Shown here in pieces: positions 30,869-42,654 of a DNA stretch of 64,000 nucleotides. Below the pieces are notes generated by a model. It worked only from the letters and a program-made list of their open reading frames with translations, had not been told where the DNA came from and searched no databases. The number at the start of each line of letters is the position of its first letter. Position 1 is the stretch's first letter. The DNA comes from Pseudomonas poae. Its GTDB lineage: Bacteria; Pseudomonadota; Gammaproteobacteria; Pseudomonadales; Pseudomonadaceae. The DNA is taken from NCBI GenBank assembly GCA_004000515.1, contig CP034537.1, positions 4,478,001-4,542,000 on the forward strand. The letters are read 5' to 3'. The position numbers and the translations under genes were made by a program.

Positions 30869-31717
30869 ATGCATCACCGACCTTCCGTGTTTAAAGCGTG
30901 TGTTTTTCTCTTCGCCGCATCGGCTTCCCTCGCAAGCGTAGTGCAGGCGGCGGACAGCAAGCTCGATGATGTGCTCAAGCGTGGGCACCTGATCGTGGGT
31001 ACAGGCAGTACCAATGCGCCGTGGCACTTCCAGGGAGCGGATGGCAAGTTGCAAGGTTTTGATATCGATATCGGCCGCATTGTGGCCAAGGGTCTGTTCA
31101 ACGACCCGAGCAAAGTCGAGTTTGTGGTGCAGTCTTCCGACGCACGGATTCCCAACCTGCTGACCGACAAGGTCGACATGAGTTGCCAGTTCATTACCGT
31201 CACCGCCAGCCGTGCACAGCAGGTCGCGTTCACCCTGCCGTACTACCGCGAAGGCGTGGGCCTGTTGTTGCCGAACAACAGCAAATACAAAGAGATCGAA
31301 GACCTGCAAGCCGCCGGCGACGGCGTGACCGTGGCCGTGCTGCAAAACGTGTACGCCGAAGAACTGGTGCACCAGGCGCTGCCCAAAGCCAAGGTCGACC
31401 AGTACGACAGCGTCGACCTGATGTACCAGGCCGTGAACTCCGGTCGCGCCGATGCGGCCGCCACCGACCAGTCCTCGGTCAAGTACCTGATGGTGCAGAA
31501 CCCTGGCCGCTACCGCAGCCCGACCTACGCGTGGAGCCCGCAGACCTACGCGTGCGCGGTCAAGCGTGGCGACCAGGACTGGTTGAACTTCGTCAACACC
31601 GCCCTGCATGAAGCCATGACCGGTGTGGAGTTCCCGACTTACAAGGCCTCGTTCAAGCAATGGTTTGGCGTGGACCTGCCGGAGCCGGCCATCGGCTTCC
31701 CGGTTGAGTTCAAGTAA
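30869..31717 (+). CDS. Amino-acid ABC transporter periplasmic binding protein
   Basis: This is a family 3 solute-binding protein of 282 residues. The ATG at 30869 opens a signal peptide cleaved after VVQA (residue 27). The binding fold includes KRGHLIVGTGSTNAPWHF, GKLQGFDIDIGRIVAKGLF and DKVDMSCQFITVTASRAQQVAFTLPYY. It heads an operon with two permeases, an ATPase and RidA. A 22-base hairpin separates it from the first permease, as is common where the binding protein is made in excess. The frame is intact. The ligand is probably an amino acid, judged by family and by the downstream deaminase-like gene. Confidence 0.9.
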   Translation: MHHRPSVFKACVFLFAASASLASVVQAADSKLDDVLKRGHLIVGTGSTNAPWHFQGADGKLQGFDIDIGRIVAKGLFNDPSKVEFVVQSSDARIPNLLTDKVDMSCQFITVTASRAQQVAFTLPYYREGVGLLLPNNSKYKEIEDLQAAGDGVTVAVLQNVYAEELVHQALPKAKVDQYDSVDLMYQAVNSGRADAAATDQSSVKYLMVQNPGRYRSPTYAWSPQTYACAVKRGDQDWLNFVNTALHEAMTGVEFPTYKASFKQWFGVDLPEPAIGFPVEFK

Positions 31718-31729
31718 ATCGTAAACGCT

Positions 31730-31751
31730 GGGGCGCCGCCGACGGCGCCCC
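31730..31751 (+). promoter_or_regulatory. Intercistronic hairpin after the binding-protein gene
   Basis: GGGGCGCCG pairs perfectly with CGGCGCCCC around the loop CCGA, with no T run. Such hairpins between a binding-protein gene and its permeases stabilise the upstream message and lower downstream expression. Confidence 0.7.
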
Positions 31752-31769
31752 ATTCAGGTACTGCCGACC

Positions 31770-32432
31770 ATGAACTATCAGTTGAACTTTGCCGCCGTGT
31801 GGCGCGACTTCCCCAGCTTGCTGGCGGGGCTCGGCCTGGGCCTTGAGCTGGCGCTGTTGTCGATCGCCATCGGCTGCGTGATCGGCTTGATGATGGCGTT
31901 TGCCATGCTGTCCAAGCACCGTGCGTTGCGAATCTTCGCCTCGGTGTACGTGACGGTGATCCGCAATACGCCGATCCTCGTGCTGATCTTGTTGATCTAC
32001 TTTGCGTTGCCGAGCCTTGGGATTCGCCTCGACAAAATCCCTTCGTTCATCATCACCCTGTCGTTGTACGCCGGTGCCTATCTGACCGAAGTATTCCGCG
32101 CCGGGCTGTTGAATATTCCCAAGGGCCTGCGTGAAGCCGGGTTGGCCATCGGCTTGGGCGAATGGCGTATCCGCGCCTACATCACCGTGCCGGTGATGCT
32201 GCGCAACGTGCTGCCCGCGCTGTCGAACAACTTCATTTCGCTGTTCAAGGACACCTCGCTGGCTGCTGCGATTGCGGTACCGGAGCTGACCTATTACGCC
32301 CGCAAGATCAACGTCGAAAGCTACCGGGTGATTGAAACCTGGCTGGTCACGACGGCGCTCTACGTGGCTGCCTGTTACCTCATTGCCATGCTGCTCCGTT
32401 ACTTGGAACAGCGTCTGGCGATCCGTCGTTAA
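31770..32432 (+). CDS. Amino-acid ABC transporter permease (HisM/GlnP type)
   Basis: This 220-residue polar-amino-acid permease has about five membrane helices. The cytoplasmic EAA loop that contacts the ATPase is GLREAGLAIGLGEWRIRAYITVPV. The RNTPILVLILLIYFALP segment is characteristic of the HisMQ family. The second permease gene begins 11 bases downstream. Together they form the heterodimeric channel. The frame is intact. Confidence 0.92.
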   Translation: MNYQLNFAAVWRDFPSLLAGLGLGLELALLSIAIGCVIGLMMAFAMLSKHRALRIFASVYVTVIRNTPILVLILLIYFALPSLGIRLDKIPSFIITLSLYAGAYLTEVFRAGLLNIPKGLREAGLAIGLGEWRIRAYITVPVMLRNVLPALSNNFISLFKDTSLAAAIAVPELTYYARKINVESYRVIETWLVTTALYVAACYLIAMLLRYLEQRLAIRR

Positions 32433-32443
32433 GGAGGGCTTTC

Positions 32444-33106
32444 ATGTACGAGTCCCCAAGCTGGCTGCATGAGTTGTGGATCGCCCGGGATACCCTGTGG
32501 GCGGGCTTTCAAGCCAGTGTTTATGTCTCTGCGCTGGCGATTATCTTCGGCACCCTGATCGGCATTGTCGCCGGGTTGATCCTGACCTACGGCAAGTTCT
32601 GGATGCGTGCACCGTTTCGCCTGTATGTCGATTTGATCCGTGGCACACCGGTGTTTGTGCTGGTGCTGGCGTGTTTCTACATGCTGCCGGCACTCGGTTG
32701 GCAGATCACTGCGTTCCAGGCCGGTGCGGTCGGGCTCACATTGTTTTGTGGCTCACACGTCTCGGAAATCGTGCGCGGTGCGCTGCAAGCCATTCCCCGT
32801 GGGCAACTGGAAGCGGGCAAGGCAATCGGCCTGACGTTCTACCAGTCCCTCGGCTATGTGCTGCTGCCCCAGGCGCTGCGCCAGATCCTGCCGACCTGGG
32901 TCAATTCCTCCACGGAAATCGTCAAGGCCTCGACGTTGCTATCGGTAATCGGCGTAGCCGAGTTGCTGCTCAGTACCCAGCAAGTCATCGCACGCACGTT
33001 CATGACGCTGGAGTTCTACCTGTTCGCGGGTTTTCTGTTCTTTGTCATCAACTACGCCATCGAGTTATTCGGGCGCTACATTGAAAAGCGGGTGGCCTTG
33101 CCATGA
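32444..33106 (+). CDS. Amino-acid ABC transporter permease, second subunit
   Basis: This is the second 220-residue HisM-type permease. It has [20 protein letters not shown] and the EAA loop [36 protein letters not shown] before the ATG is a good ribosome site. Its stop overlaps the ATPase start by four bases (ATGA), so the two are translationally coupled. The frame is intact. Confidence 0.92.
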   Translation: MYESPSWLHELWIARDTLWAGFQASVYVSALAIIFGTLIGIVAGLILTYGKFWMRAPFRLYVDLIRGTPVFVLVLACFYMLPALGWQITAFQAGAVGLTLFCGSHVSEIVRGALQAIPRGQLEAGKAIGLTFYQSLGYVLLPQALRQILPTWVNSSTEIVKASTLLSVIGVAELLLSTQQVIARTFMTLEFYLFAGFLFFVINYAIELFGRYIEKRVALP

Positions 33107-33885
33107 ACCAACCTCAAACCAACCAACCGCTGCTGAACATCCGTGGCCTGCGTAAACAATATGGCGAGGTCGAAGTGCTCAAGGGCGTCGACCTGTCCAT
33201 GCAGCGCGGCAACGTGGTGACGTTGATCGGCTCCAGCGGCTCGGGCAAGACCACCTTGCTGCGGTGCGTCAACTTGCTGGAAGAATTCCAGGGTGGCCAG
33301 ATCACCCTGGATGGCGAGTCCATCGGCTACAGCGAAGTCGCCGGCAAGCGTGTTCGCCATCCTGAACGGGTGATTGCCCAGCACCGCGCAATGACCGGCA
33401 TGGCGTTCCAGCAGTTCAACCTGTTTCCGCACCTGACCGCCTTGCAAAACGTCACCCTCGGCCTGCTCAAGGTCAAGAAGATGGGCAAGGACGAAGCCGT
33501 GGCCCTGGCCGAAAAATGGCTGGAGCGCGTCGGCCTGCTGGAGCGTCGCAACCACTTCCCCGGCCAGCTTTCCGGTGGCCAGCAACAGCGCGTGGCGATT
33601 GCCCGCGCCATTGCGATGAACCCCAGCCTGATGCTGTTTGACGAAGTCACCTCGGCCCTCGACCCGGAGCTGGTGGGCGAAGTGCTCAGCGTGATCAAGG
33701 GGCTGGCAGAGGAGGGCATGACCATGTTGCTGGTCACCCACGAAATGCGCTTTGCCTATGAAGTCTCGGACAAGATCGTATTCATGAACCAGGGTCGCAT
33801 TGAAGAGCAGGGCACCTCGAAGGACATCTTCGAACGCCCGCAATCGCCGCGCCTGGCGGAATTTTTGAAGAACATTCGTTTTTAA
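33103..33885 (+). CDS. Amino-acid ABC transporter ATP-binding protein
   Basis: This 260-residue ATPase drives the importer. It has Walker [11 protein letters not shown], signature [14 protein letters not shown], Walker [13 protein letters not shown] and the switch His in VTHEMRFA, all intact. It belongs to the GlnQ/HisP group. The start overlaps the preceding stop. RidA follows after 15 bases with AGGAGC as its ribosome site, which extends the operon. Confidence 0.93.
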   Translation: MNQPQTNQPLLNIRGLRKQYGEVEVLKGVDLSMQRGNVVTLIGSSGSGKTTLLRCVNLLEEFQGGQITLDGESIGYSEVAGKRVRHPERVIAQHRAMTGMAFQQFNLFPHLTALQNVTLGLLKVKKMGKDEAVALAEKWLERVGLLERRNHFPGQLSGGQQQRVAIARAIAMNPSLMLFDEVTSALDPELVGEVLSVIKGLAEEGMTMLLVTHEMRFAYEVSDKIVFMNQGRIEEQGTSKDIFERPQSPRLAEFLKNIRF

Positions 33886-33900
33886 TCAGGAGCACATTTT

Positions 33901-34290
33901 ATGAGCATTACTCGTTACGGCACCGGCAGCACCGCCGGCGGCGGCCAGCCTCGTCCTTTCGCCCGTGCGGTGGAAGCGGACGGCTGGCTCTACGTCTCGG
34001 GCCAGGTGCCAGCGGTGGACGGTGAAATCATCAGCGGTGGCATCGTCGAGCAAACCCGCCAGACCATGCGCAACGTGGTCGCGATCCTCGAAGAGGCCGG
34101 CTACGAGTTGAAAGACGTGGTGCGCGTGGGCGTTTGGCTGGAAGACCCGCGAGACTTCTGGAGTTTCAACAAGGTGTTCGGCGAATATTTCACCCCGGAA
34201 CACGCCCCGGCACGCGCCTGTGTGCAAGCCAACATGATGGTGGATTGCAAGGTGGAGATTGATTGCGTGGCCTACAAGAAAAAAGGCTAA
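33901..34290 (+). CDS. RidA-family enamine/imine deaminase
   Basis: This 129-residue protein belongs to the RidA (YjgF) family. These trimers hydrolyse reactive enamines and imines such as 2-aminoacrylate, released by PLP-dependent dehydratases. The conserved arginine that binds the carboxylate is in PARACVQANMM. The C-terminal VEIDCVAY segment is typical. It is the fifth gene of the operon, directly behind the amino-acid ATPase, with the deaminase-like PLP enzyme 0.9 kb downstream. That placement suggests it handles that enzyme's intermediates. The frame is intact. Confidence 0.9.
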   Translation: MSITRYGTGSTAGGGQPRPFARAVEADGWLYVSGQVPAVDGEIISGGIVEQTRQTMRNVVAILEEAGYELKDVVRVGVWLEDPRDFWSFNKVFGEYFTPEHAPARACVQANMMVDCKVEIDCVAYKKKG

Positions 34291-34321
34291 ATGCCCTAGC
34301 TTGGAAACCACAGAAAATTCC

Positions 34322-34412
34322 TTGTGGGAGCGGGCTTGCCCGCGATGACGGAGTGTCAGTCGGCCCATCCACCAATGACCCACCGCAATCACGGGCAAGC
34401 CCGTTCCCACAG
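34322..34412. repeat. REP doublet between ridA and the IclR gene
   Basis: The inverted copies TGTGGGAGCGGGCTTGCCCG (34324-34343) and CACGGGCAAGCCCGTTCCCA (from 34390) flank a loop of about 45 bases. It may end or attenuate the transport transcript before the regulator gene. Confidence 0.85.
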
Positions 34413-34456
34413 GGGATCACCGTGCCGCACATACCTTTGACCGGATCCACACTGCC

Positions 34457-35219
34457 ATGACCGAAGACACCATCAAGCGCCGCGCCAAAGGACTGGACCG
34501 TGCGTTCGATATCCTCGATTTTCTCAAGGAAATCGGCCAGCCCTGCGCCCGAATGATATTGCCAGCGGCATCGGCAGCCCCAAGTCCACTGTCTACGAAT
34601 TGGTCGCGTCCCTGCTGGAACGACGCATCCTGGAAACCGTGGGCAAGGATGGTCACGTCTACCTTGGCCGCCAACTGTATTTTCTCGGACAAGCGCATTT
34701 GCGCCATTTCGACCTGACCCGTGAGGCCGACCACGCCTTGCAGGAGATCGTCAGCCAGACCCACGAAACCGCGCAGATGTGCCTGCTCAATGGGCGCAAA
34801 TACACGGTGGCGCTGATGCGCGAAGGCGAGCGGCATTTCCGTATTTCCTCGGACATCGGTGAAAACGCGCCGATCCCCTGGACCGCCTCCGGGCGCTTGC
34901 TGCTGGGGCACTTGAGCGATCAGCAAATCATCGACCTGATCGACCACGACGACTTCATCCTGCCGGACGGCCAGCGTTTGCCGCTGGACACCTTCCTGGC
35001 GCAAATCCGTCAGGCCACCCTCGATGGCTTCTTTTCCTTCGACAGCGTGGCCGACACCTTTACCATTGCTTTGCCGCCCCGGTGCGGGACGGGCAAGGCA
35101 TCAGCATTGCGACGTTGTGCATCGTCGCCCCTCGGGCCGATGCCATCAAACACTACAACGACTATCGCCGGGTGTTGATCGAAAGCGCCAACAACCTGGC
35201 CCGTCGCATCAACGAATAG
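34457..35219 (+). CDS. IclR-family transcriptional regulator (two apparent frameshifts)
   Basis: This is an IclR-type regulator of about 254 residues when repaired. The winged HTH is RAFDILDFLKEIGQPLRPNDIASGIGSPKSTVYELVASLLER, and the effector domain contains TAQMCLLNGRKYTVALM and PIPWTASGRLLLGHLS. One break is in CCC 34541-34543, the other in TTT 35070-35072. One base at each restores GQPLRPND and TIAFAAPVRDGQGISIATLCIVAP. The deaminase gene follows after 9 bases with its own AGGAG. It lies inside the locus, so local control of the uptake and catabolic genes is likely but not shown. Confidence 0.87.
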
Positions 35220-35228
35220 GAGCATTTC

Positions 35229-36436
35229 ATGTCTGCCATCAATGCCGTTGAAAGGGTGCCGCCGCCGTCGGTGCCCACCTGGTCCGCGACGTCAGCCTGC
35301 CGGCCCTGGTGCTGCACCGCGACGCCCTGGAACACAACATTCGCTGGATGCAGGACTTCGTCAGCAACAGCGGCGCCGAACTGGCGCCCCATGGCAAGAC
35401 CAGCATGATGCCGGCGCTGTTTCAGCGCCAAATCGCCGCCGGCGCCTGGGGCATCACCCTGGCCAACGCCGTGCAGACCCGCGCAGCCTATGCCGGTGGC
35501 GTGCGCCGCGTACTGATGGCCAACCAACTGGTGGGCGCGCCGAACATGGCGTTGATTGCCGACCTGCTGGCCGACAAGGATTTTGATTTCCACTGCATGG
35601 TCGATCACCCGGACAACGTTGCCGACCTGGGCCTGTTCTTCGCTGCCCGTGGCCTGCGCCTCAACGTGATGATCGAGTACGGCGTTGTTGGCGGGCGTTG
35701 TGGCTGCCGCAGCGAGCAGGAAGTGCGCGAGCTGGCCAAGGCAATCAAGGCCCAGCCAGCCCTGGCCCTTACCGGCATCGAAGGGTACGAAGGCGTGATC
35801 CACGGCGAGCACGCCATCAGCGGCATCCGCGATTTCGCCGCCAGCCTGGTGCGCCTGGCGGTCGACCTGCAAAACAAGGGTTCCTTTGACCTGCCCAAGC
35901 CTATCGTCACCGCATCGGGTTCGGCCTGGTACGACCTGATCGCCGAGTCTTTCGAGGAGCAAAACGCCGCTGGCCGCTTCCTCAGTGTGCTGCGTCCTGG
36001 CAGCTATGTGGCCCATGACCACGGTATCTACAAAGAAGCGCAATGCTGTGTACTCGACCGCCGCAGCGACCTGAGTGAAGGCCTGCGCCCGGCGTTGGAA
36101 GTCTGGGCTCATGTGCAATCGCTGCCGGAACCGGGCTTTGCCGTGATCGCGCTGGGCAAGCGCGACGTGGCCTACGACGCCGGGTTGCCAGTGCCGCTCA
36201 AGCGCTACAAAGCCGGTATCTTGCCGGCAGAGGGCGATGACGTTGGCGCGTGCAAGGTCACGGCGGTAATGGACCAGCATGCGTTCATGACCATCGCACC
36301 GGGGGTTGAGTTGCGCATTGGTGACATCATTTCGTTCGGTACTTCGCACCCTTGCCTGACCTTCGACAAGTGGCAGGTGGGGTGTTTGGTGGATGAGCAG
36401 TTGCAGGTGATCGAGAGTCTGCATACCTGCTTCTGA
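35229..36436 (+). CDS. PLP-dependent amino-acid deaminase, DSD1/D-threonine aldolase-like (apparent frameshift)
   Basis: This enzyme of about 402 residues has a fold III (alanine-racemase-like) PLP barrel and a D-serine-dehydratase-like C-terminus. The PLP lysine is in APHGKTSMMPALF. The C-terminal metal ligands of DSD1 match His and Cys in GTSHPCLTFDKW, with HDHGIYKE before them. The frame breaks early, in AAA at 35251-35253. One extra A gives MSAINAVEKGAAAVGAHLVR and joins ALVLHRDALEHNIRWM. Homologues in Pseudomonas are often called amino acid deaminase. A D-serine- or D-threonine-type substrate fits the nearby RidA gene, but activity (dehydratase, aldolase or other) is inferred. Confidence 0.82.
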
Positions 36437-36449
36437 ACCGAGTCGCTCC

Positions 36450-36533
36450 TTCGCGAGCAAGCCCGCTCCCACATTGACCGCGTTTTAGCTGAAGGAATGC
36501 GGTCACCTGTGGGAGCGGGCTTGCTCGCGAAGA
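36450..36533. repeat. REP doublet between the deaminase and kinase genes
   Basis: TTCGCGAGCAAGCCCGCTCC begins at 36450 and its inverted copy (GTGGGAGCGGGCTTGCTCGC) ends at about 36530. The loop is about 35 bases. Confidence 0.85.
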
Positions 36534-36562
36534 GGCCATCAGCCACCCCCGAGATGCTAGCC

Positions 36563-37466
36563 ATGACTACCCAACCCCGCATCGCCCTCATCGGCGAATG
36601 CATGATCGAACTGCAACACCGCGCCGACGGCAGCCTGCACCAGAGCTTCGGCGGCGACACCTTGAACACGGCGGTGTACCTGCGTCGCGAGCTGGGCGAT
36701 ATCGGCAACGTCGACTACGTGACGGCGCTGGGCGACGACAGCTTCAGCGACGCCATGTGCCAGCAATGGACTGACGAAGGCCTCGGCCTCGGCTTGGTCC
36801 AGCGCCTGCCCGGGCGGTTGCCGGGTTTGTACTGCATCCAGACCGATGCCAACGGCGAACGTAAATTCCTCTACTGGCGCAACGAAGCGGCCGTGCGCGA
36901 CTGCTTCACCACGCCCGCCGCCGAACCGATCCTGGCCGCGTTGCCGGATTACGACGTGGTGTATTTCAGTGGCATCACCCTCGCAGTATTGGGGGAAGTG
37001 GGGCGTGAGCGCTTGCTGCAAACCCTGATCGAAACTCGCCGGCGTGGCGGCAAGGTGGTGTTCGACAACAACTACCGGCCACGTCTGTGGGCCAGCGCCG
37101 AGGTCGCGCGAGCGGCGTATCGCACGGTATTGGCGCAGGTGGATATCGCCTTGCTGACCGAGGATGACGAGTTGGCGTTGTTCGGTCATGCCAACAGCGA
37201 GCAGGTGTTTGCGGCGTACCCGGCGATTGAGGAAGTGGTGCTCAAGCGTGGCGCGGATGCCTGTTTGATTCGTTCTGCGGGTGAGCGCTTTTCAGTGCCG
37301 GCAGTGAAGGTCGAGAAGGTGGTGGACACGACGGCGGCGGGGGATTCGTTCAGTGCGGCGTATCTGGCCAGTCGGCTCAAGGGGGATCGCCTGAGCAGGC
37401 TGCGGTGGCGGGGCATGGGTTGGCGAGTCGGGTCATTCAGGTGCCGGGGCTTTGATTCCTCGGTGA
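36563..37466 (+). CDS. PfkB-family sugar kinase, 2-keto-3-deoxygluconate kinase-like (apparent frameshifts)
   Basis: This is a ribokinase-like kinase of about 301 residues, close to KdgK, which phosphorylates 2-keto-3-deoxygluconate. The N-terminal GECMIELQH..SFGGDTLNTAVYLRREL is the substrate lid region. The PfkB signature with the catalytic base is VVDTTAAGDSFSAAYLA. A run of five G at 37381-37385 needs a sixth, giving KGGSPEQAAVAGHGLASRVIQVPG. A second G loss at 37446-37449 probably hides the normal ALIPR ending, so the stop is 37466; without it the stop is 37455. Its place beside amino-acid genes is odd. It may serve a separate sugar-acid route. Confidence 0.83.
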
Positions 37467-37483
37467 ATGGCCGCCTTCGGCGG

Positions 37484-37558
37484 ATCGCGGGCAAGCCCGG
37501 CTCCCACATTTAACGGTGTACACCACATCAAATGTGGGAGCTGGCTTGCCTGCGATAG
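37484..37558. repeat. REP doublet after the sugar kinase gene
   Basis: ATCGCGGGCAAGCCCGGCTC (from 37484) and AATGTGGGAGCTGGCTTGCC (from 37530) are inverted copies with a loop of about 18 bases. It sits between convergent genes. Confidence 0.85.
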
Positions 37559-37577
37559 CGGTCTCGAGCCAAAAGAC

Positions 37578-37853
37578 TCAGTCGCGGTAGAACACCTGCA
37601 CCAAGTGATACCCAAACTTGCTCTTGATCGGCCCATGCACCACCCGCAGCGGCTTCTTGAAGATCACCGCATCAATCGCACCCACCATCTGCCCCGGCCG
37701 AATCTCACCCAAGTCTCCACCGCGCTTGCCCGACGGGCAGGTGGAGTATTTCTTGGCCAGCACATCAAAGGCTTCACCCTTGGCGATGCGCTGCTTGAGC
37801 TGTTCGGCTTCTTCACTGGTTTTCACCAGGATGTGACGGGCTTGGGCTTTCAT
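37578..37853 (-). CDS. Small parvulin-type peptidyl-prolyl isomerase
   Basis: This 91-residue protein is a single-domain PpiC-type parvulin. It catalyses cis-trans isomerisation of prolyl bonds. The family core is ARHILVKTSEEAEQLKQRI, STCPSGKRGGDLGEIRPGQM, and the C-terminal FGYHLVQVFYR. No signal peptide is seen, so it is cytoplasmic. A paralogue lies at 52392-52673. The hybrid kinase gene is upstream on the same strand with 43 bases between. The frame is intact. Confidence 0.92.
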   Translation of the reverse strand: MKAQARHILVKTSEEAEQLKQRIAKGEAFDVLAKKYSTCPSGKRGGDLGEIRPGQMVGAIDAVIFKKPLRVVHGPIKSKFGYHLVQVFYRD

Positions 37854-37896
37854 TGATCTCTACCAGGTGTGCGACGGCGCGCGATTATGCCTGAAC

Positions 37897-40391
37897 TCAT
37901 TCGTCGACGTTGATCATGCTGCGGATTTTCGTGGCCAACAGGTCGATGGAAAACGGTTTGGCCACCATGTCCATGCCGTCTTCGAGGAAACCCTGGCGCT
38001 CGGCGGCTTTTTCCGCGTAGCCGGTCATGAACAACACCTTGAGGCCTGGGCGATGCTGGCGGGCGATTTCCGCCAGTTGCCGGCCATTCATGCCCGGCAG
38101 GCCCACGTCGGTTACCAGCAAGTCCACGCGTAAATCCGATTCCAGCAACGGCAGTGCGGTACGCGCATCGGCGGCCTGGTGCGCGGTATAGCCCAGTTCG
38201 TCGAGCACATTGACCACCAGCATGCGCACGGCAGGGTCATCTTCGACCACCACGACGGCTTCGCCGGCCAGTGCCAATGGCGCTTCGCCCAGATGCTGCG
38301 GCAGGCTGCTTTCCAGCGCGGTGCCATACAGGCGCGGCAGGTACAGGCGCACGCAAGTGCCCTGGCCCGGTTCGCTGTGAATGGTCACGTGGCCGCCGGA
38401 CTGCTGGGCAAAGCCGTAGATCATCGACAGGCCCAACCCAGTGCCTTGGCCGATGGGTTTGGTGGTGAAAAACGGGTCGAAGGCTTTCGCCAGGATCTTC
38501 GGCGCCATGCCGGTGCCGTTGTCGCACACGCCGAGCATCACGTAGTCGCCGGCCTTTACCGGCTCCAGCGTGGTGATGTCGGTACCGTCGAGGTAGCTGT
38601 TGGCGGTTTCGATGCGCAACTCGCCGCCGTCGGGCATGGCGTCGCGCGCGTTGATCACCAGGTTGAGCAGGGCATTTTCCAGCTGGCTGGCGTCGGTGTT
38701 GACTGGCCAGATATCGTGGCCCAGTTGCAGCTTGAGGGCGATATGCGCGCCCTTGGTGCGGCGAAACAGGTCTTCCAGGGACATCACCAACTGGTTCGGA
38801 TCCAGCGGGCGGCGGTCCAGCGACTGCCGGCGCGAGAACGCCAGCAAACGGTGGGTGAGGGCGGCCGCGCGATGGGCAGAGGACACGGCCGCATCGGTAA
38901 AACGGCCAATCTCGTCACTGCGCCCGGCGGCAATATACCGCTGCATCAGGTCGAGGCTGCCGATGATGCCGGTCAGCATGTTGTTGAAGTCATGGGCGAT
39001 GCCGCCGGTGAGTTGGCCCACCGCTTCCATCTTCTGCGCATGGCGCAGGGCGTCTTCGGCGCGCTCGCGTTCGAACATCTCGTTTTGCAGCCGCTGGTTG
39101 GCTTCGGCCAGTGCCTGGGTGCGCTGGGCCACGCGTTCTTCAAGGTTTTCGTTGAGGTGACGCAGGGCTTCTTCGGTGAGCTTGCGTTCGGTTTCGTCGA
39201 TCACAAAGATGTAGAACCCATTCACCGAACCTTCATTGCTGAAGCGTGGCAGGTACTTCATCAGCGCGTGGCGTGGGCGTCCATCGCAGTGTGGGGTGAC
39301 GGTCATGAAACTGCAGGCCTTACCCCTGAGCGCCGCCGTGATTTTATCTACGCGCCCGGCGTAAACCTCGTCACCGAGGACTTCGCGGATGGTCTTGCCG
39401 TACAGCTCCTGGGGCGTCATGCCGTACCACTCCAGGTACGCGCTGTTGTTCAGGCGAAAACGCTGCTCGTGGTCGACATAACCGATCAGCACCGGCATGG
39501 CGTTGATGATCAGTTGCAGCTCGGTCTGGCTTTGGCGCAGGGCTTGTTCGGTGTGTTTGCGTTCGGTGAGGTCCAGCGCCGCGCCGAGGAAACGGGCCGG
39601 GCGGCCGTGGTGATCCTTGTAGCAGCGCCCCGGGCAAATACCCAGCGCAGCGTGCCGTCGGCTTGCAACAGGCGGTATTCCTCGGCGTATTCGGTGCCGA
39701 AGGTGATGCAGTGCTTGATGCTGCGCGCCACCATGCCACGGTCTTCGGGGTGCACGCCTTGCAGGTAGTCGCTGATGGGCAGCAGGCCGGCCTCGCTGGG
39801 GTCGACGCCGTGCAGGTAGGCGAAGTGGGCGTCGGCGATAAAGCGGTCTTCGCCGATATCCCAATCCCAGGTGCCGACTGCGTCCGTTGCCGCCAGTGCA
39901 AGCTGCAGGCGTTGTTCGGTGTTGTGCCGGGCCTTGCGGCGTTCGTTGGTTTCGATGGCGGTGACCAGGATCCCGGCCACACTGCCGCTTTCATCACGGA
40001 TTGGGCTGTAGGTCAGGTCCAGCCAGATTTCTGTGTCGCGGTTATTGCGCTGCAGCACAAAGCGCTGCTCGGTGAACGTGCGCACTTGGCCGGCGAGCAC
40101 GGCGTCGTAGATCGGCGCGGTAAAGCTCTGTAATTCCGGCCAGGTCTGGTGCGCAGGCTGGCCCAAGGCCTCGGGGTGCTTGTTGCCCGCCAGTTGCGCA
40201 AAGCCGTCGTTGTAGAGTTGGGTGAGCTCGTTGCCCCACAGCAGCAGCATCGGCATCGGCGAGTGGATGACGATATCCACGGCAGTGCGCAGGCTTTGCG
40301 GCCAATCGTTGGCCTCACCGAGCGGGCTTTGTGCCCAGTCCAGCCGCGCAATCAATGCGGCGGCTTCGCTGACGGTGGATGTTCCATTCAT
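37897..40391 (-). CDS. Multi-PAS hybrid sensor histidine kinase with receiver (apparent frameshift)
   Basis: This is a soluble hybrid kinase of about 831 residues. It has an N-terminal PAS-like sensor ([19 protein letters not shown]), a second PAS ([18 protein letters not shown]), a third PAS ([19 protein letters not shown]), a coiled coil and HisKA with [11 protein letters not shown]. HATPase motifs [18 protein letters not shown] and GTGLGLSM follow, and the receiver has [11 protein letters not shown] and [10 protein letters not shown]. The frame breaks in CCCC at 39628-39631; one more base restores [23 protein letters not shown] chose ATG 40391 ([13 protein letters not shown]). No partner regulator is adjacent. 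The first sensor resembles that at 5750-7449. Confidence 0.88.
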
Positions 40392-40532
40392 GAAAAAGCC
40401 CTGAGCGTAACGCTTTGAAATATGACAAACGCCGATTATCCCGTGACTCGGGAGCGGCTGACTACCCCGAAAAATAGCATGCATTGGCGTTTTGTCTTCA
40501 AATGAGTACGTCAGGGCTGAAACCTTTCATCT

Positions 40533-42485
<1,953 letters not shown>

Positions 42486-42534
42486 TGCGAGATCTCGAGT
42501 TCTTGTTTGGGTCTGCCGGGCAACACAGGTCCAA

Positions 42535-42622
42535 TGTGGGAGCGGGCTTGCTCGCGAATGCGTCGGGCCAGGCCCAGTTGTGCTGGCTGATACGGCGCAT
42601 TCGCGAGCAAGCCCGCTCCCAC
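42535..42622. repeat. REP doublet between bdhA and aacS
   Basis: TGTGGGAGCGGGCTTGCTCG (from 42535) and its inverted copy CGCGAGCAAGCCCGCTCCCA (from 42602) flank a loop of about 37 bases within one apparent transcription unit. Confidence 0.85.
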
Positions 42623-42654
42623 CTTTAGATCTTCATTGTTGTCGAGGTTTGCGT

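Noticed and set aside
38179..39768. A 529-codon plus-strand open frame inside the second hybrid kinase gene
   Set aside because: It is antisense to clear PAS, HisKA and HATPase motifs and looks like a shadow frame.
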